From Acidobacteriaceae bacterium (GTDB lineage Bacteria > Acidobacteriota > Terriglobia > Terriglobales > Acidobacteriaceae), in the NCBI GenBank assembly GCA_030037475.1, contig JASHRH010000047.1:1-44450 (forward strand): DNA of 44,450 nt, given 5' to 3'. Below the pieces are notes generated by a model. That model did not search any database. It saw only the letters and a program-made list of their open reading frames with translations, and was not told the origin of the DNA. The position numbers and the translations under genes were made by a program. Shown one piece after another: positions 1 to 8,471 of this stretch (its first letter is position 1; each line of letters begins with the position of its first letter).

Positions 1-101
1 GCGTTTCGCCGGCAGGCTTTCCATCCTCCTGCCGCGAAAATGCCGTAACCTGATACGTCCGGCAGAGCGGACGGACGAATATGACGGGAAGACGGAGTCA
101 C

Positions 102-1253
102 ATGCGCATTGCCAGTCGCCTTGATGAGGTCGGCTTCTCCGACATCGTCCAGATTCGCAACAAGGTGCTGGAGCTGCGCGCCGCTGGCCAGCCCGTCTAC
201 GCGTTTCACGGCGGCGAACCGTTCTTCGACACGCCGCAGGCCATCAAGGACGCGGTTACGCGCGCACTGGCTGACAACCTCACCCGCTACGCGCCTTCCT
301 CCGGCATTCCGCCGCTGCGCGAAGCCATCGCGCGGAAGCTGCAAACAAAGAACGACATGCACGTCACGGTGGATGACGTCCTCGTCACCGTCGGCGGCGC
401 GCACGCCCTCTATGCGGCCTTCCAGGCCGCCCTCAATCCCGGCGACGACATGCTGCTCTTCTCGCCTTACTGGACGCCCATCCGTGACATGGTCACCATG
501 ACCCAGGCGCGTCCGGTCATCGTGCCCACGACTACGGCTCGCCGCAACGGCCTCACGGCCTCGCTCGAGCACTACTCCACCCCCGCCACACGCGCCATTT
601 ACTACAACACACCGCAAAATCCCTCCGGCGCCGTCTTCACGCGCTCTGAAGCGGAAGAGGTCGCCGCCTTCGCCAAAAAGCGAGACCTCATCGTAATCGC
701 CGACGAAGCCTATGAGGATCTGGTCTATGAGGGCGAACACGTCTCCGTCGCCTCACTTCCCGGCATGGCCGAGCGCACCATCACCGCGTACACGCTCTCC
801 AAAACTTATGCCATGACAGGCTGGCGGGTCGGCTACGCCGTGGCCCACGAGCCCTTTATGACCGCCCTCCGCAAAATCGTGCTCTACTCCACAAACGGCG
901 TCTCCACACCGACGCAGTGGGCTGCCGTGCAAGCCCTCGCCACGCCGGAATCCGAAATAGCCGTCCGGCGCCAGGAATATCGCCTGCGCCGCGACAAGCT
1001 CGTCACTGGACTCAACGAGCTGGGCCTCGAGTGCCCAGTGTCCGCTGGCGCCTTCTATGCTTTTCCCAGCGTCGCGAAAATCCACAAGGATAGCCGTCGA
1101 GCCGCAGCTCTGCTTCTCGAAAAAGCCCACGTCGCGACCATTCCTGGCGTAGTCTTCGGCGCCCAGGGGGAAGGCTGCGTCCGCTTCAGTTACTCCGTCT
1201 CGCCCGAAACGATTGATGCCGGTCTCGACGAGCTGCGCAAATTCCTTACCTGA
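102..1253 (+). CDS. PLP-dependent class I/II aminotransferase
   Basis: A fold-type I aminotransferase that moves an amino group between an amino acid and a 2-oxo acid in the cytoplasm; the substrate cannot be read from the sequence. Visible signatures are the NTPQNPSG segment (Asn that contacts PLP), ADEAYEDL (Asp that contacts the pyridine nitrogen), YTLSKTYAM with the Schiff-base Lys, and a C-terminal CVRFSYS with the carboxylate-binding Arg. The track ORF begins at 81, but the ATG at 102 has GGAG four bases upstream and gives about 383 residues, so I prefer it; 81 remains possible. The next gene, a D-2-hydroxyacid dehydrogenase, is on the same strand 93 bp downstream, and both act on 2-oxo acids. 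A shared pathway is only an inference. Confidence 0.9.
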   Translation: MRIASRLDEVGFSDIVQIRNKVLELRAAGQPVYAFHGGEPFFDTPQAIKDAVTRALADNLTRYAPSSGIPPLREAIARKLQTKNDMHVTVDDVLVTVGGAHALYAAFQAALNPGDDMLLFSPYWTPIRDMVTMTQARPVIVPTTTARRNGLTASLEHYSTPATRAIYYNTPQNPSGAVFTRSEAEEVAAFAKKRDLIVIADEAYEDLVYEGEHVSVASLPGMAERTITAYTLSKTYAMTGWRVGYAVAHEPFMTALRKIVLYSTNGVSTPTQWAAVQALATPESEIAVRRQEYRLRRDKLVTGLNELGLECPVSAGAFYAFPSVAKIHKDSRRAAALLLEKAHVATIPGVVFGAQGEGCVRFSYSVSPETIDAGLDELRKFLT

Positions 1254-1346
1254 TGCACGAATTGCATGCATTGACACTGTGCACACGCCTGCGGACCCTC
1301 GCCGTCGGGCGTTAGCATCGAAGTATCTCGGAGTGAGTGAGCCGCC

Positions 1347-2324
1347 ATGCTGAAAGTTGGCCTCATTGAATCTGTTGATCCTGAGCTGCACCGCCTGCTT
1401 CCCGCCGGCATTGAGCTCGTCCTCATCCCTTCGTATCCCGATCGCCCTCTCGATGTGGAATTCTGGATTGCGCCGCCGCTCTCCGCCCCGGCCGAGCGGG
1501 CCTGGCCTTTTTTGCGCGGAGTTCGCGTAGTCCAGTCCACGCTCGCCGGCGTCGATGCGCTGCGGAAGCTCCTGCCCCCGGACGTGATTCTCTGCGATGG
1601 CCGCGGCATCCACACCATCTCGACTGCCGAATGGGCCGTTACGGCCATTCTTGCGTCTCTCAAGTACTTGCCGTTTTACGATGGGCTGCGCCGCGTCCAT
1701 TCCTGGTCCCGCAGGCGCGAGGCGGAAGACCATTACCGTGCCCTCCACCCCACCAGCAGACCCTTTTATCCGAACGTCCTTATCGAAGAGCTGCATGCGC
1801 AGCGCGTCCTCATCGTCGGCTACGGCTCCATCGGCCAGGCCATCGAGGAGCGCCTGAAACCCTTCGGCGCGGAGATCTTCCGCGTCGCCCGCAGCGCGCG
1901 TCCTGACGCCGCCCGGCCTGTGCACTCGATCACCGAACTGCACGCGCTCCTGCCCCTCGCTGACATCGTTGTCCTCATCGTTCCTTCCACCCGGGAGACG
2001 ACCGGCCTGATCGGCGTCCGCGAGATCGCGCTGATGAAGCACGGCGCACTCCTTGTCAACGCCGCGCGCGGTCCTGTCGTCGATACCACCGCTCTCCTTG
2101 CCGCGCTCAGCAGCGGACGCATTCGCGCCGCCCTCGACGTCACCGATCCTGAGCCGCTCCCCGAAGACCACCCGCTCTGGGACGCGCCGAACCTGCTGCT
2201 CACGCCGCATGTTGCCGCATCCACGCCGCAGTTCATGGTCCGCGCCATGCAACTGGCCGCCGCTCAGGTGAGCCGGTATCTTCGAGGCGAGTCCCTCGAA
2301 AACGTCGTCGCCGGCGAATATTAG
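1347..2324 (+). CDS. D-2-hydroxyacid dehydrogenase (NAD-dependent)
   Basis: Reduces a 2-oxo acid to the D-2-hydroxy acid, or the reverse, with NAD(P)H. The 325-residue length fits the family. The nucleotide-binding loop VGYGSIGQAIEERL lies near residue 155. The three catalytic parts follow in the usual order: Arg in NAARGPVVD, Glu in DPEPLPEDHPL, and His in LTPHVAAST. The N-terminal substrate domain is short and divergent, so the substrate (glyoxylate, hydroxypyruvate or other) is unknown. GGAG lies about 13 bases before the ATG, which is long. It follows the aminotransferase on the same strand and may be cotranscribed with it. Confidence 0.9.
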   Translation: MLKVGLIESVDPELHRLLPAGIELVLIPSYPDRPLDVEFWIAPPLSAPAERAWPFLRGVRVVQSTLAGVDALRKLLPPDVILCDGRGIHTISTAEWAVTAILASLKYLPFYDGLRRVHSWSRRREAEDHYRALHPTSRPFYPNVLIEELHAQRVLIVGYGSIGQAIEERLKPFGAEIFRVARSARPDAARPVHSITELHALLPLADIVVLIVPSTRETTGLIGVREIALMKHGALLVNAARGPVVDTTALLAALSSGRIRAALDVTDPEPLPEDHPLWDAPNLLLTPHVAASTPQFMVRAMQLAAAQVSRYLRGESLENVVAGEY

Positions 2325-2517
2325 CCGTGCGCTCTTTTCGCTCCAGCCCGCAACCCCGAATTCCAGTACCCGTTTCGTGAAGAGTTTCACCGAATTGCAC
2401 CTGACACCCTCGGGCACGCAGCAGTTCCTCTGCTGCCCTGCAGTCCTGGAACCGTGATGGAGATCACTGAAGGCGTCTTCGACAAGGCGTAGAACCCGGC
2501 CAGAAGGAAGGTGATCC

Positions 2518-3243
2518 ATGCTTTTCCTCATCTGGCTCGTGCTCTGCCTCGTTGGTGTTGCCCTGATTCTGCTTCCCACCGCGCTCTGGGTGCGAGAGAT
2601 TTATGGGCGATATTCTGGCGGTCGCCTGGTGGAATGCCCCGAAAACCAGCACGCAGCCGTCGTCGGCATTGATACCAGGCATGCGGCGGCGACCGGAGTG
2701 CATGGACGTCCCGACCTGCGTCTGTGCGACTGTACGCGCTGGCCGGATCGCGCGACGTGCGGCCAGCTATGCCTGTCCCAGGCGGTTCAGATACAACCTT
2801 ACACACCAGTACAGGGGCGAACGAAACGGATTTATCATCTCCCCATTCTTCTCGCTGCGTTTACGGCCTGGTGTGTGGGAGCCATCTGGCATGCGCAGTA
2901 TTTATTCCGCACACAGTGGACGGACGCCGTCGGACTTACCGGTGTGCAGGTTAAGCAGATTGTGTGGTGGAACTCGCCGCATCTGCTGACCCTGGGTGTC
3001 TGTGTTCTCTTTGCCTACGGAGTCGCGTGGCTCCTTGCCGCGTTCCATCGCAAAGGCGTGCTTTCGGGAGTCATGGCGGCTGTGCTGCTTTGCGGGACCC
3101 TCGTGGCAACGAACTGGTCCGGCATCGTCAGACTACCGCATGACCTGTTCGCCATTGAAACTGGTTACGCAGTTTTGGCTACGTTGATCGTGGGGGCCAT
3201 CGTCGGCGGCCTGTACGACAAGCTCATGCTGCCGTCGCAGTAA
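2518..3243 (+). CDS. Cys-rich multi-pass membrane protein of unknown function
   Basis: I do not recognise a characterised family. The 241-residue protein starts with a hydrophobic helix (residues 1-25). A soluble stretch of about 80 residues follows, containing five closely spaced Cys (ECPEN, LCDC, TCGQLC) plus several His. Four more hydrophobic segments run from about residue 108 to the end. The start is well supported: AGAAGGAAGGTGATCC stands directly before the ATG. The Cys/His cluster between the first and second helix could bind a metal or form disulfides, depending on which side of the membrane it faces; that is inference. It lies 193 bp downstream of the dehydrogenase and probably forms its own unit. 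Confidence 0.75.
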   Translation: MLFLIWLVLCLVGVALILLPTALWVREIYGRYSGGRLVECPENQHAAVVGIDTRHAAATGVHGRPDLRLCDCTRWPDRATCGQLCLSQAVQIQPYTPVQGRTKRIYHLPILLAAFTAWCVGAIWHAQYLFRTQWTDAVGLTGVQVKQIVWWNSPHLLTLGVCVLFAYGVAWLLAAFHRKGVLSGVMAAVLLCGTLVATNWSGIVRLPHDLFAIETGYAVLATLIVGAIVGGLYDKLMLPSQ

Positions 3244-3304
3244 GCCGTGGGTCCTGCCGCGATCTTTTGAGCAACGCGGCAGTTTCGATCGCAAGTGGCG
3301 ATCC

Positions 3305-3883
3305 CTACTGCCTGTTTGCCGGCCACTCGCAGGCGACTACGCCCAGGTTGTTCAGGATCTGCAGCGTGGCTTCTTCATTTCGCCGGACCTGTGGCTTGTC
3401 CTGCTTCGGCGCGGTCGGATCGTCCTCCACCGCGATCACACGCCCGTACGGCCACACATTCTGCGGCAGCGCCGAAAGTGCCTGCGGCAATTCGCTCAGA
3501 CGCAGCTCCAGCCGTTCCCGCCGCGCCGCCTCCGGGCGGAGGAACGCGTCTCCCGGGGCGCGCGCCGGCCCCATGTCCGGATACAGCATGGTCAGGCTCA
3601 CCGTCGACTTTGTGACCACGAGGAACGGATTCTGCCAGCTCGCCCGTGCATGGATTGCTTCGTAGACGCCCTTCGAGGGCAGCGGAATCGTTTCCAGCTC
3701 CTGCCGGTCGCCGTCCAGCGCGGAAGCCTGCGCCCGCTCGTTCTGCATGGCCGCTTCGCGCGCCTTCGCCGCCGCTTCCATTCTGGCCGCCGCCTGCGGC
3801 GCCCTGGAGCAGGCCAGCAGCGACGCCAGCAGCATCACACCGACAGCAACAGCGAGCCATTTCCTGGAACAAGTGCCGATCAC
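3305..3883 (-). CDS. Putative lipoprotein with coiled-coil-prone N-terminus
   Basis: The track ORF starts at 4072, but that extension overlaps the divergent sdaA start and is Arg-rich. A GTG at 3883 has GGGGAA about ten bases upstream and places a clean lipoprotein signal at the N-terminus: basic CSRKW, a hydrophobic stretch, then a LLAC lipobox. The mature part begins with an Ala/Glu/Arg/Lys segment (AAARMEAAAKAREAAMQNERAQA) likely to be helical. A compact domain of about 120 residues follows that I do not recognise, with YEAIHARASWQNPFLVV and a C-terminal LQILNNLGVVACEW. It is probably attached to the inner leaflet of the outer membrane. Function unknown. It is divergently transcribed from sdaA. 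Confidence 0.7.
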   Translation of the reverse strand: MIGTCSRKWLAVAVGVMLLASLLACSRAPQAAARMEAAAKAREAAMQNERAQASALDGDRQELETIPLPSKGVYEAIHARASWQNPFLVVTKSTVSLTMLYPDMGPARAPGDAFLRPEAARRERLELRLSELPQALSALPQNVWPYGRVIAVEDDPTAPKQDKPQVRRNEEATLQILNNLGVVACEWPANRQ

Positions 3884-4015
3884 AGCCCAAATTTCCCCAC
3901 ACAGAATACCAAGGACACGGCCTGAAGCTTCGTGACCTGCTCTCTTCCAGTTTCTCAGGCCGGCGACATCCAGGCAGGCTGTACCGCGTAGCTTGCCCCG
4001 CCGTAGAATCGTCCG

Positions 4016-5425
4016 GTGACGACGAGCTTGTTCGATCTCTTCAAGATCGGCATTGGACCCTCCAGCTCCCACACCATGGGTCCCATGCGTGCCGCTCGCC
4101 GCTTCGCTCTTGAACTGGAAGAATCCGGTGTCCTTCTGCGAACGGCAAAGGTTCAGGTCGACCTCTATGGGTCACTCGCTCTCACTGGATCAGGCCACGG
4201 CACCGACCGCGCCATCCTCCTCGGCCTCAGCGGCGAAGAGGCTGCGACGATCAACCCCGCCACGATCGAACCGAAGCTCGGGGAGATTCGCGCTTCCGGT
4301 AAGCTCTCGCTGCTCGGTCGCCATCCTATTCCCTTTCGGGAACCCGACCACCTGTTCCTGCACCGCGACCAGATGCTTCCTCCCGGCGCAAAGACTCACC
4401 ATCCCAATGGCGTTCGCTTCACGGCCTTTGATACGGCGGGCCAGGTGCTCCGCACCGACACGTTCTTTTCTATCGGCGGCGGCTTCATTGTCGCGGACGG
4501 CGAGAAGCCTGAGAGTGCGGCTGGTGGTAAAGCTGCGGAACTTGCCCTGCCGTATCCGTTTTCCAGCGCCGCCGAGCTGCTCGAGAAGGCTCAGACCGCA
4601 GGGCTCGCCATCTGGCAATTGATGCTCGGCAATGAATCCGCGATCCGCCCGGCGGAGGAGGTCCGCGCCGGGATCCGGCGCATCTGGTCCGTGATGCAGG
4701 GCTGCATGGAGCGCGGCATGATCACGGAAGGCATTCTTCCCGGCGGGCTTGCCGTACGCCGCCGCGCGCCGCGCCTGGCCGAACGTCTGCGTCAGAAGGG
4801 ATCGAGCGCCGCGGCTCCGAGTTCGGATCCGCTTGCGCCGCTCGACTGGGTCACCATTTACGCCATGGCAGTGAACGAGGAGAATGCCGCGGGAGGCCGC
4901 GTGGTGACGGCGCCCACCAATGGCGCTGCCGGCGTCATCCCTGCTGTCGCCCGCTACTATCTCGATTTCATTCCCGGCGCGGATGAGGACGGCATCCTGC
5001 GTTTCTTCCTCACCTCCGCGGCCATTGGCGCGCTGTATCGGGAGAATGCCTCCATCAGCGGCGCCGAGGTAGGCTGCCAGGGCGAGGTCGGCGTGGCGTG
5101 CTCGATGGCCGCCGGCGGCCTGGCCGCTGCGCTGGGCGGCAACAACGATCATGTGGAGCATGCCGCCGAAATCGGCATGGAGCACAACCTCGGCATGACC
5201 TGCGATCCCGTCGGGGGCCTCGTCCAGATCCCCTGCATCGAGCGCAACGCGATGGGCGCGGTCAAGGCCGTCCAGGCTTGCCGCATCGCCATGAACGAAA
5301 CCGAAGGCCACAAGATTTCGCTCGATCAGGTGATCCGAACGATGTATCTCACCGGCCTCGACATGCAGAGCCGGTATAAGGAAACGTCGCTGGCGGGATT
5401 AGCGCTGAATGTGATTGAGTGCTGA
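4016..5425 (+). CDS. sdaA: L-serine ammonia-lyase, iron-sulfur dependent, single chain
   Basis: Deaminates L-serine to pyruvate and ammonia using a [4Fe-4S] cluster. The start is GTG, giving [21 protein letters not shown], the typical N-terminus of the beta domain. At 469 residues it is the fused alpha-plus-beta form, similar in length to the E. coli enzyme. The alpha domain has [18 protein letters not shown] and the conserved Cys residues expected as cluster ligands in [19 protein letters not shown] and IPCIERNA. The gene is transcribed away from the lipoprotein gene and converges on the methyltransferase, with 21 bp between their stop codons. Serine catabolism feeding pyruvate fits its place among other 2-oxo-acid genes, but the operon is monocistronic. 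Confidence 0.95.
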   Translation: MTTSLFDLFKIGIGPSSSHTMGPMRAARRFALELEESGVLLRTAKVQVDLYGSLALTGSGHGTDRAILLGLSGEEAATINPATIEPKLGEIRASGKLSLLGRHPIPFREPDHLFLHRDQMLPPGAKTHHPNGVRFTAFDTAGQVLRTDTFFSIGGGFIVADGEKPESAAGGKAAELALPYPFSSAAELLEKAQTAGLAIWQLMLGNESAIRPAEEVRAGIRRIWSVMQGCMERGMITEGILPGGLAVRRRAPRLAERLRQKGSSAAAPSSDPLAPLDWVTIYAMAVNEENAAGGRVVTAPTNGAAGVIPAVARYYLDFIPGADEDGILRFFLTSAAIGALYRENASISGAEVGCQGEVGVACSMAAGGLAAALGGNNDHVEHAAEIGMEHNLGMTCDPVGGLVQIPCIERNAMGAVKAVQACRIAMNETEGHKISLDQVIRTMYLTGLDMQSRYKETSLAGLALNVIEC

Positions 5426-5446
5426 GGATTACGCATCGAGCGCAAC

Positions 5447-6211
5447 TTAGCTGAGCCGGCCCCAGCACGCCACGCAGTCGTACTGGATGGTGACGGTGCC
5501 GTTCTGTTGCGTCTCCGTGAAGAGCTGCCGGATCGCCGCCTGCATCTCCGCGAAGCGCGGATGCCCCGGTTGTGGAATATAGGACGAGGAGAGAATCCTC
5601 CCTTCCAGCGCGCCCAGCGTCAGCGACTGCGCGTTGGGGAAGACGTGGCAGTGCATCTCTTCCGGCGCAAAGAACTGCGCCAGCCGACGGCGGCCGACGT
5701 GCTGCTCTTTGACGTTCATATAGTCGATGCCGAACTCGCGCAGCAGGCGCTCGTAACCGTTGTGGAAGGCGTCGCCGCCGAGCCGACGGTTGTTGTAGAT
5801 CACCGCGCAGCCGCCTCCGGGCTTGAGAATGCGCGCAAACTCGGCCCGCGTTCGCTCCAGATCGAACCAGTGCATCGCCTGCGCGACGGTGATCAGGTCC
5901 GCCGAGGCATCGGGAAGGCCGGTTGCTTCGGCTGTGCCGGCGATGCAACGCAGCTTTGGGTACTTCGTCCCGAGCGATGCGCAGGCCGCGCGCATCTCGT
6001 CGTTCGGCTCGAGCGCAGTCACCGCGAACCCCGCCGCCAGAAGGATTTCGGTCAGCAGGCCCGTCCCGGCCGCGACATCTACTACCGTCGCGTCATTGCT
6101 CAGTCCGCAGTCGGTCCGCAGCCACTCCACCAGTTCGGGTGGATACCCCGGCCGATACCGCCGGTAACTCTCGACGCGACCTGTAAAGCGCTCGGTTGGA
6201 TTCGGAATCAA
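5447..6211 (-). CDS. Class I SAM-dependent methyltransferase
   Basis: A cytoplasmic methyltransferase of the UbiE/Methyltransf_11 type. It shows motif I VVDVAAGTGLLTEIL, an acidic motif II (ALEPNDEM) and IAGTAEATGLPDASADLITVAQAMHWFD, which resembles a wide group of small-molecule methyltransferases. The substrate is unknown. The track ORF starts at 6262, but that extension lies inside the thiolase gene. The better start is TTG at 6211, whose last two bases and the next A form the thiolase stop (TTGA overlap), with AAAGGG in the thiolase tail as ribosome site. This gives 254 residues beginning LIPNPTERFTGRVESY, the normal start of this family. Translational coupling to the thiolase is therefore likely. 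Confidence 0.85.
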   Translation of the reverse strand: MIPNPTERFTGRVESYRRYRPGYPPELVEWLRTDCGLSNDATVVDVAAGTGLLTEILLAAGFAVTALEPNDEMRAACASLGTKYPKLRCIAGTAEATGLPDASADLITVAQAMHWFDLERTRAEFARILKPGGGCAVIYNNRRLGGDAFHNGYERLLREFGIDYMNVKEQHVGRRRLAQFFAPEEMHCHVFPNAQSLTLGALEGRILSSSYIPQPGHPRFAEMQAAIRQLFTETQQNGTVTIQYDCVACWGRLS

Positions 6212-7401
6212 CGCTGGACCCTTTCGACCGCCATGGCCACGGAGTTGCCTCCGCCGAGGCACAGCGCCGCCAGGCCGCGCTTCGCGCCGCGCCGGATCAG
6301 CTCGTGCATCAGGGTCACCAGCACACGGGCGCCGCTGCAGCCGATGGCGTGACCGATGGCTACCGAACCGCCGTTCACGTTCGCCTTGTCGAGCGGAATG
6401 CCCAGCTCGCGCAGCACGGCAAGCGCCTGCGCCGCAAAGGCCTCGTTCACCTCGAAGAGATCAATGTCGCCGACCGACCATCCGACCTTCTCCATCGCTC
6501 GGCGCGCACCGATCACCGGCGCCATCATCACCCACTTCGGATCGATGCCGCTGGTCGCGTGCGCCACGATGCGCGCCATCGGTTTGAGTCCCAGCTCCTT
6601 CGCCTTCGCCGCACGCATTACCACGACGGCGGCTGCGCCGTCGTTGACTCCCGGAGCATTGCCGGCGGTGACTGTGCCGTCCTTTTTAAACGCCGGCTTG
6701 AGCGCACGCAGCGCTTCCAGGCTCGCGTCCTCCCGGATCGCCTCGTCCTTATCGAAGAGCTGCGGCGGCTCGCCCTTTTTCTTTGCCGGAATCTCCACGG
6801 GGACGACTTCAGCGGCGAACCAGCCTTCACGCCACGCTCGGGCCGCACGGCGATGCGACTCCAGCGCAAAGGCGTCCTGCTCCTCGCGCGTGATGCCGTA
6901 CTTCTCCGCGACCAGCTCCGCGGTCTGGCCCATATGGAAGTCGTTGTACACATCCCACAAGCCGTCGTGCACCATGGAATCGACCGCGACCTGGTTGCCC
7001 ATGCGGAAACCGGCGCGCGCCTGCGGCAGCAGATACGGTGCGTTGGTCATCGATTCCATGCCTCCGGCGACGATGATCTCCGCATTCCCCGTCTGGATCG
7101 ATTGCGCCGCCAGCGCGATGGCGCGCAACCCCGACCCGCAAACCATGTTCACGGTCACCGCGCTGACTTCCGGCGGCAAACCGCCATAGATCGCAGCCTG
7201 GCGCGCGGGATTCTGCCCCAGCCCCGCGGACACGACGTTGCCCATGATGCATTCGTCCACCTGCTCCGGCCGCAACTGTGCGCGTTTGACGGCTTCGCGC
7301 ACCACCACCGCGCCCAGGCGCGTGGCGGAAACGCCGGAGAGCGAACCCTGAAACTTCCCAACCGGCGTGCGCACACCGGAGACGATTACGATTTCTTCCA
7401 T
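6208..7401 (-). CDS. Acetyl-CoA acetyltransferase (thiolase)
   Basis: Condenses two acetyl-CoA to acetoacetyl-CoA, or cleaves 3-oxoacyl-CoA, in the cytoplasm. The 397-residue length is typical. All three catalytic positions are visible: Cys88 in NMVCGSGLR, His351 in GGSVAIGHAIGCSG, and Cys381 in AALCLGGGNS. The start MEEIVIVSGVRTPVGKF is canonical. It is the first gene of a two-gene unit with the methyltransferase, whose start overlaps its stop codon. Biosynthetic versus degradative preference cannot be decided from the sequence; no other beta-oxidation gene is nearby. Confidence 0.96.
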   Translation of the reverse strand: MEEIVIVSGVRTPVGKFQGSLSGVSATRLGAVVVREAVKRAQLRPEQVDECIMGNVVSAGLGQNPARQAAIYGGLPPEVSAVTVNMVCGSGLRAIALAAQSIQTGNAEIIVAGGMESMTNAPYLLPQARAGFRMGNQVAVDSMVHDGLWDVYNDFHMGQTAELVAEKYGITREEQDAFALESHRRAARAWREGWFAAEVVPVEIPAKKKGEPPQLFDKDEAIREDASLEALRALKPAFKKDGTVTAGNAPGVNDGAAAVVVMRAAKAKELGLKPMARIVAHATSGIDPKWVMMAPVIGARRAMEKVGWSVGDIDLFEVNEAFAAQALAVLRELGIPLDKANVNGGSVAIGHAIGCSGARVLVTLMHELIRRGAKRGLAALCLGGGNSVAMAVERVQR

Positions 7402-7475
7402 AACTTTTCTCGCTGCATGATTCGATGCGAAACTGGCCGTTGGAACAGAGGAAGATATCAGACCGCGAGGTAACC

Positions 7476-8216
7476 ATGCACGTTCCGCAATCGGAAGCCG
7501 CAGCCAGGTGGCGCAGCCGGCTCACCGCCGCCGTGGCTCCATGGTGGCACACAGCCCTGCTTGTACTGCTGCTCGGCAGCGTCTCGTTCCTGAATGCGCG
7601 TCGTACCCGCCATGGCGGCCTGGGCGCCCATCACGTGCAGCTTTACGCCACCGCCATCGTCTCGGAGTGGGTGTTGTTCCTGCTCACGTGGTGGGGGCTC
7701 CGGATGAAGCGCATTCCGCTCGCCGAAGTGCTGGGCTTTCGCCGCGGCCTGCGCGCCTGGGCGCAGGATCTGGGCGCCGCGCTGATCTTCTGGATCGCCG
7801 CCGTTATGATCCTGGCGGTCATCGCCGGAGTGCTGCGGCTTGCGCACTTCGCGTCGGCGCAAAAGGCCGTGACCGCGCTGGCGCCGCGCAACGGCGCGGA
7901 GATGCTGCTGTGGATTGCGCTCTGCCTGACCGCGGGCTTCTGCGAGGAGTTCGTCTTCCGCGGATATTTCCTGCGCCAGTTCTCCTCTCCGCTCCATCGC
8001 CTGTGGCTCGGCGTTCTCCTCTCCTCGCTGCTTTTCGGCATCAGCCACGGTTACGAAGGCGCAGCGGGCATGATCGCCATCGTCGTCTACGGCGCTCTCT
8101 TCTGCGCGCTCGCTCTCGCGCGGGACAGCCTTCGTCCCGGCATGATCGCACACGCGTGGCACGACATCATCACGGGAATCGCGCTGGTTGTGCTGCGTCA
8201 CGCACACCTGCCGTGA
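7476..8216 (+). CDS. CPBP family intramembrane glutamic protease
   Basis: A multi-pass membrane protein of the CPBP (Abi/Rce1-like) family. The signature motifs are all present: CEEFVFRGYFLRQF (EExxxR), FGISHGYEG (FxxxH) and AHAWHD near the C-terminus. In this family these residues form the active site of an intramembrane protease. The start at 7476 is favoured over the track start (7425) because GAGGT stands just before this ATG, giving about 246 residues. It is transcribed away from the thiolase across a 74 bp gap. Bacterial members have been linked to bacteriocin self-immunity or protein maturation; nothing here fixes the role. Confidence 0.88.
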   Translation: MHVPQSEAAARWRSRLTAAVAPWWHTALLVLLLGSVSFLNARRTRHGGLGAHHVQLYATAIVSEWVLFLLTWWGLRMKRIPLAEVLGFRRGLRAWAQDLGAALIFWIAAVMILAVIAGVLRLAHFASAQKAVTALAPRNGAEMLLWIALCLTAGFCEEFVFRGYFLRQFSSPLHRLWLGVLLSSLLFGISHGYEGAAGMIAIVVYGALFCALALARDSLRPGMIAHAWHDIITGIALVVLRHAHLP

Positions 8217-8226
8217 TCGGATCCTC

Positions 8227-8243
8227 GCGAGCAGGTCTCGCGC
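8227..8243. other. Short perfect hairpin after the CPBP gene
   Basis: CGCGAG and CTCGCG flank a five-base CAGGT loop 10 bp after the CPBP stop codon. There is no clear U-run, so it is at best a weak terminator or mRNA 3' protection element. Confidence 0.35.
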
Positions 8244-8290
8244 GTGTTTGCATGAATGGACTTCCACCAGGAAAAAACTGAATTTTTCTC

Positions 8291-8319
8291 TTGACACTGC
8301 GGGTGCGGAACTCTATACA
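8291..8319 (+). promoter_or_regulatory. Strong sigma-70-type promoter of the Lys/Ala peptide gene
   Basis: TTGACA at 8291-8296 and TATACA at 8314-8319 are separated by exactly 17 bp, a near-consensus housekeeping promoter. The stretch just upstream (GGAAAAAACTGAATTTTTCTC) carries A- and T-tracts that could act as an UP element. The expected transcription start is near 8326, directly before the first hairpin. No long gene follows; the only reading frame it can serve is the 22-residue peptide at 8385. Confidence 0.85.
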
Positions 8320-8327
8320 TTCGTTAA

Positions 8328-8366
8328 CTGCAACATTTATGTTGCAGACATCGATGTTCGCATCGA
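8328..8366 (+). promoter_or_regulatory. Two tandem hairpins in the 5' leader of the Lys/Ala peptide gene
   Basis: The first hairpin pairs CTGCAACA (8328-8335) with TGTTGCAG (8340-8347) around a TTTA loop, eight perfect base pairs. The second pairs TCGATG (8351-8356) with CATCGA (8361-8366) around a TTCG loop. Together they fill nearly the whole leader from the predicted transcription start to just before AAAAGGGAG, the ribosome site. They probably protect the 5' end or tune translation; this role is inferred. Confidence 0.7.
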
Positions 8367-8384
8367 AAAGGGAGAATAGAAACT

Positions 8385-8453
8385 ATGGCAACGAAAAAGG
8401 CAGCGAAGAAACCGGCGAAGAAGGCAGCGAAGAAGGCCGGGAAGAAAAAGTAA
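8385..8453 (+). CDS. Tiny Lys/Ala-rich, histone-H1-tail-like peptide (22 aa)
   Basis: This ORF is too short for the track. It starts at ATG 8385 with AAAAGGGAGAA ten bases upstream and reads MATKKAAKKPAKKAAKKAGK followed by two Lys and TAA. Twelve of 22 residues are Lys and most of the rest are Ala. The KKxAKKAAKK pattern resembles the tails of eukaryotic histone H1 and of bacterial H1-like and mycobacterial HU proteins, which bind DNA or RNA by charge. It has a near-consensus promoter, a structured leader and a strong terminator, so it is a complete stand-alone transcription unit. The probable role is nucleic-acid binding or compaction; this is inference. A chance ORF is unlikely given the surrounding signals. 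Confidence 0.8.
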   Translation: MATKKAAKKPAKKAAKKAGKKK

Positions 8454-8471
8454 GCCATCCACGGCAACACT

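Noticed and set aside
4-39. Imperfect hairpin (GGCAGG with CCTGCC, flanked by TTTCG and CGAAA) at the window start
   Set aside because: It has a bulge, no U-run and an unknown upstream gene, so I do not call it a terminator.
753-2579. 608-codon ORF on the minus strand
   Set aside because: It lies antisense to the clear aminotransferase and dehydrogenase genes, is rich in Arg, Gly and Glu, and has no domain; an effect of high GC.
4190-5311. 373-codon minus-strand ORF across sdaA
   Set aside because: Antisense shadow of serine dehydratase.
6196-7473. 425-codon plus-strand ORF across the thiolase
   Set aside because: Antisense shadow of a thiolase with all catalytic residues; the product is His/Arg-rich without domains.
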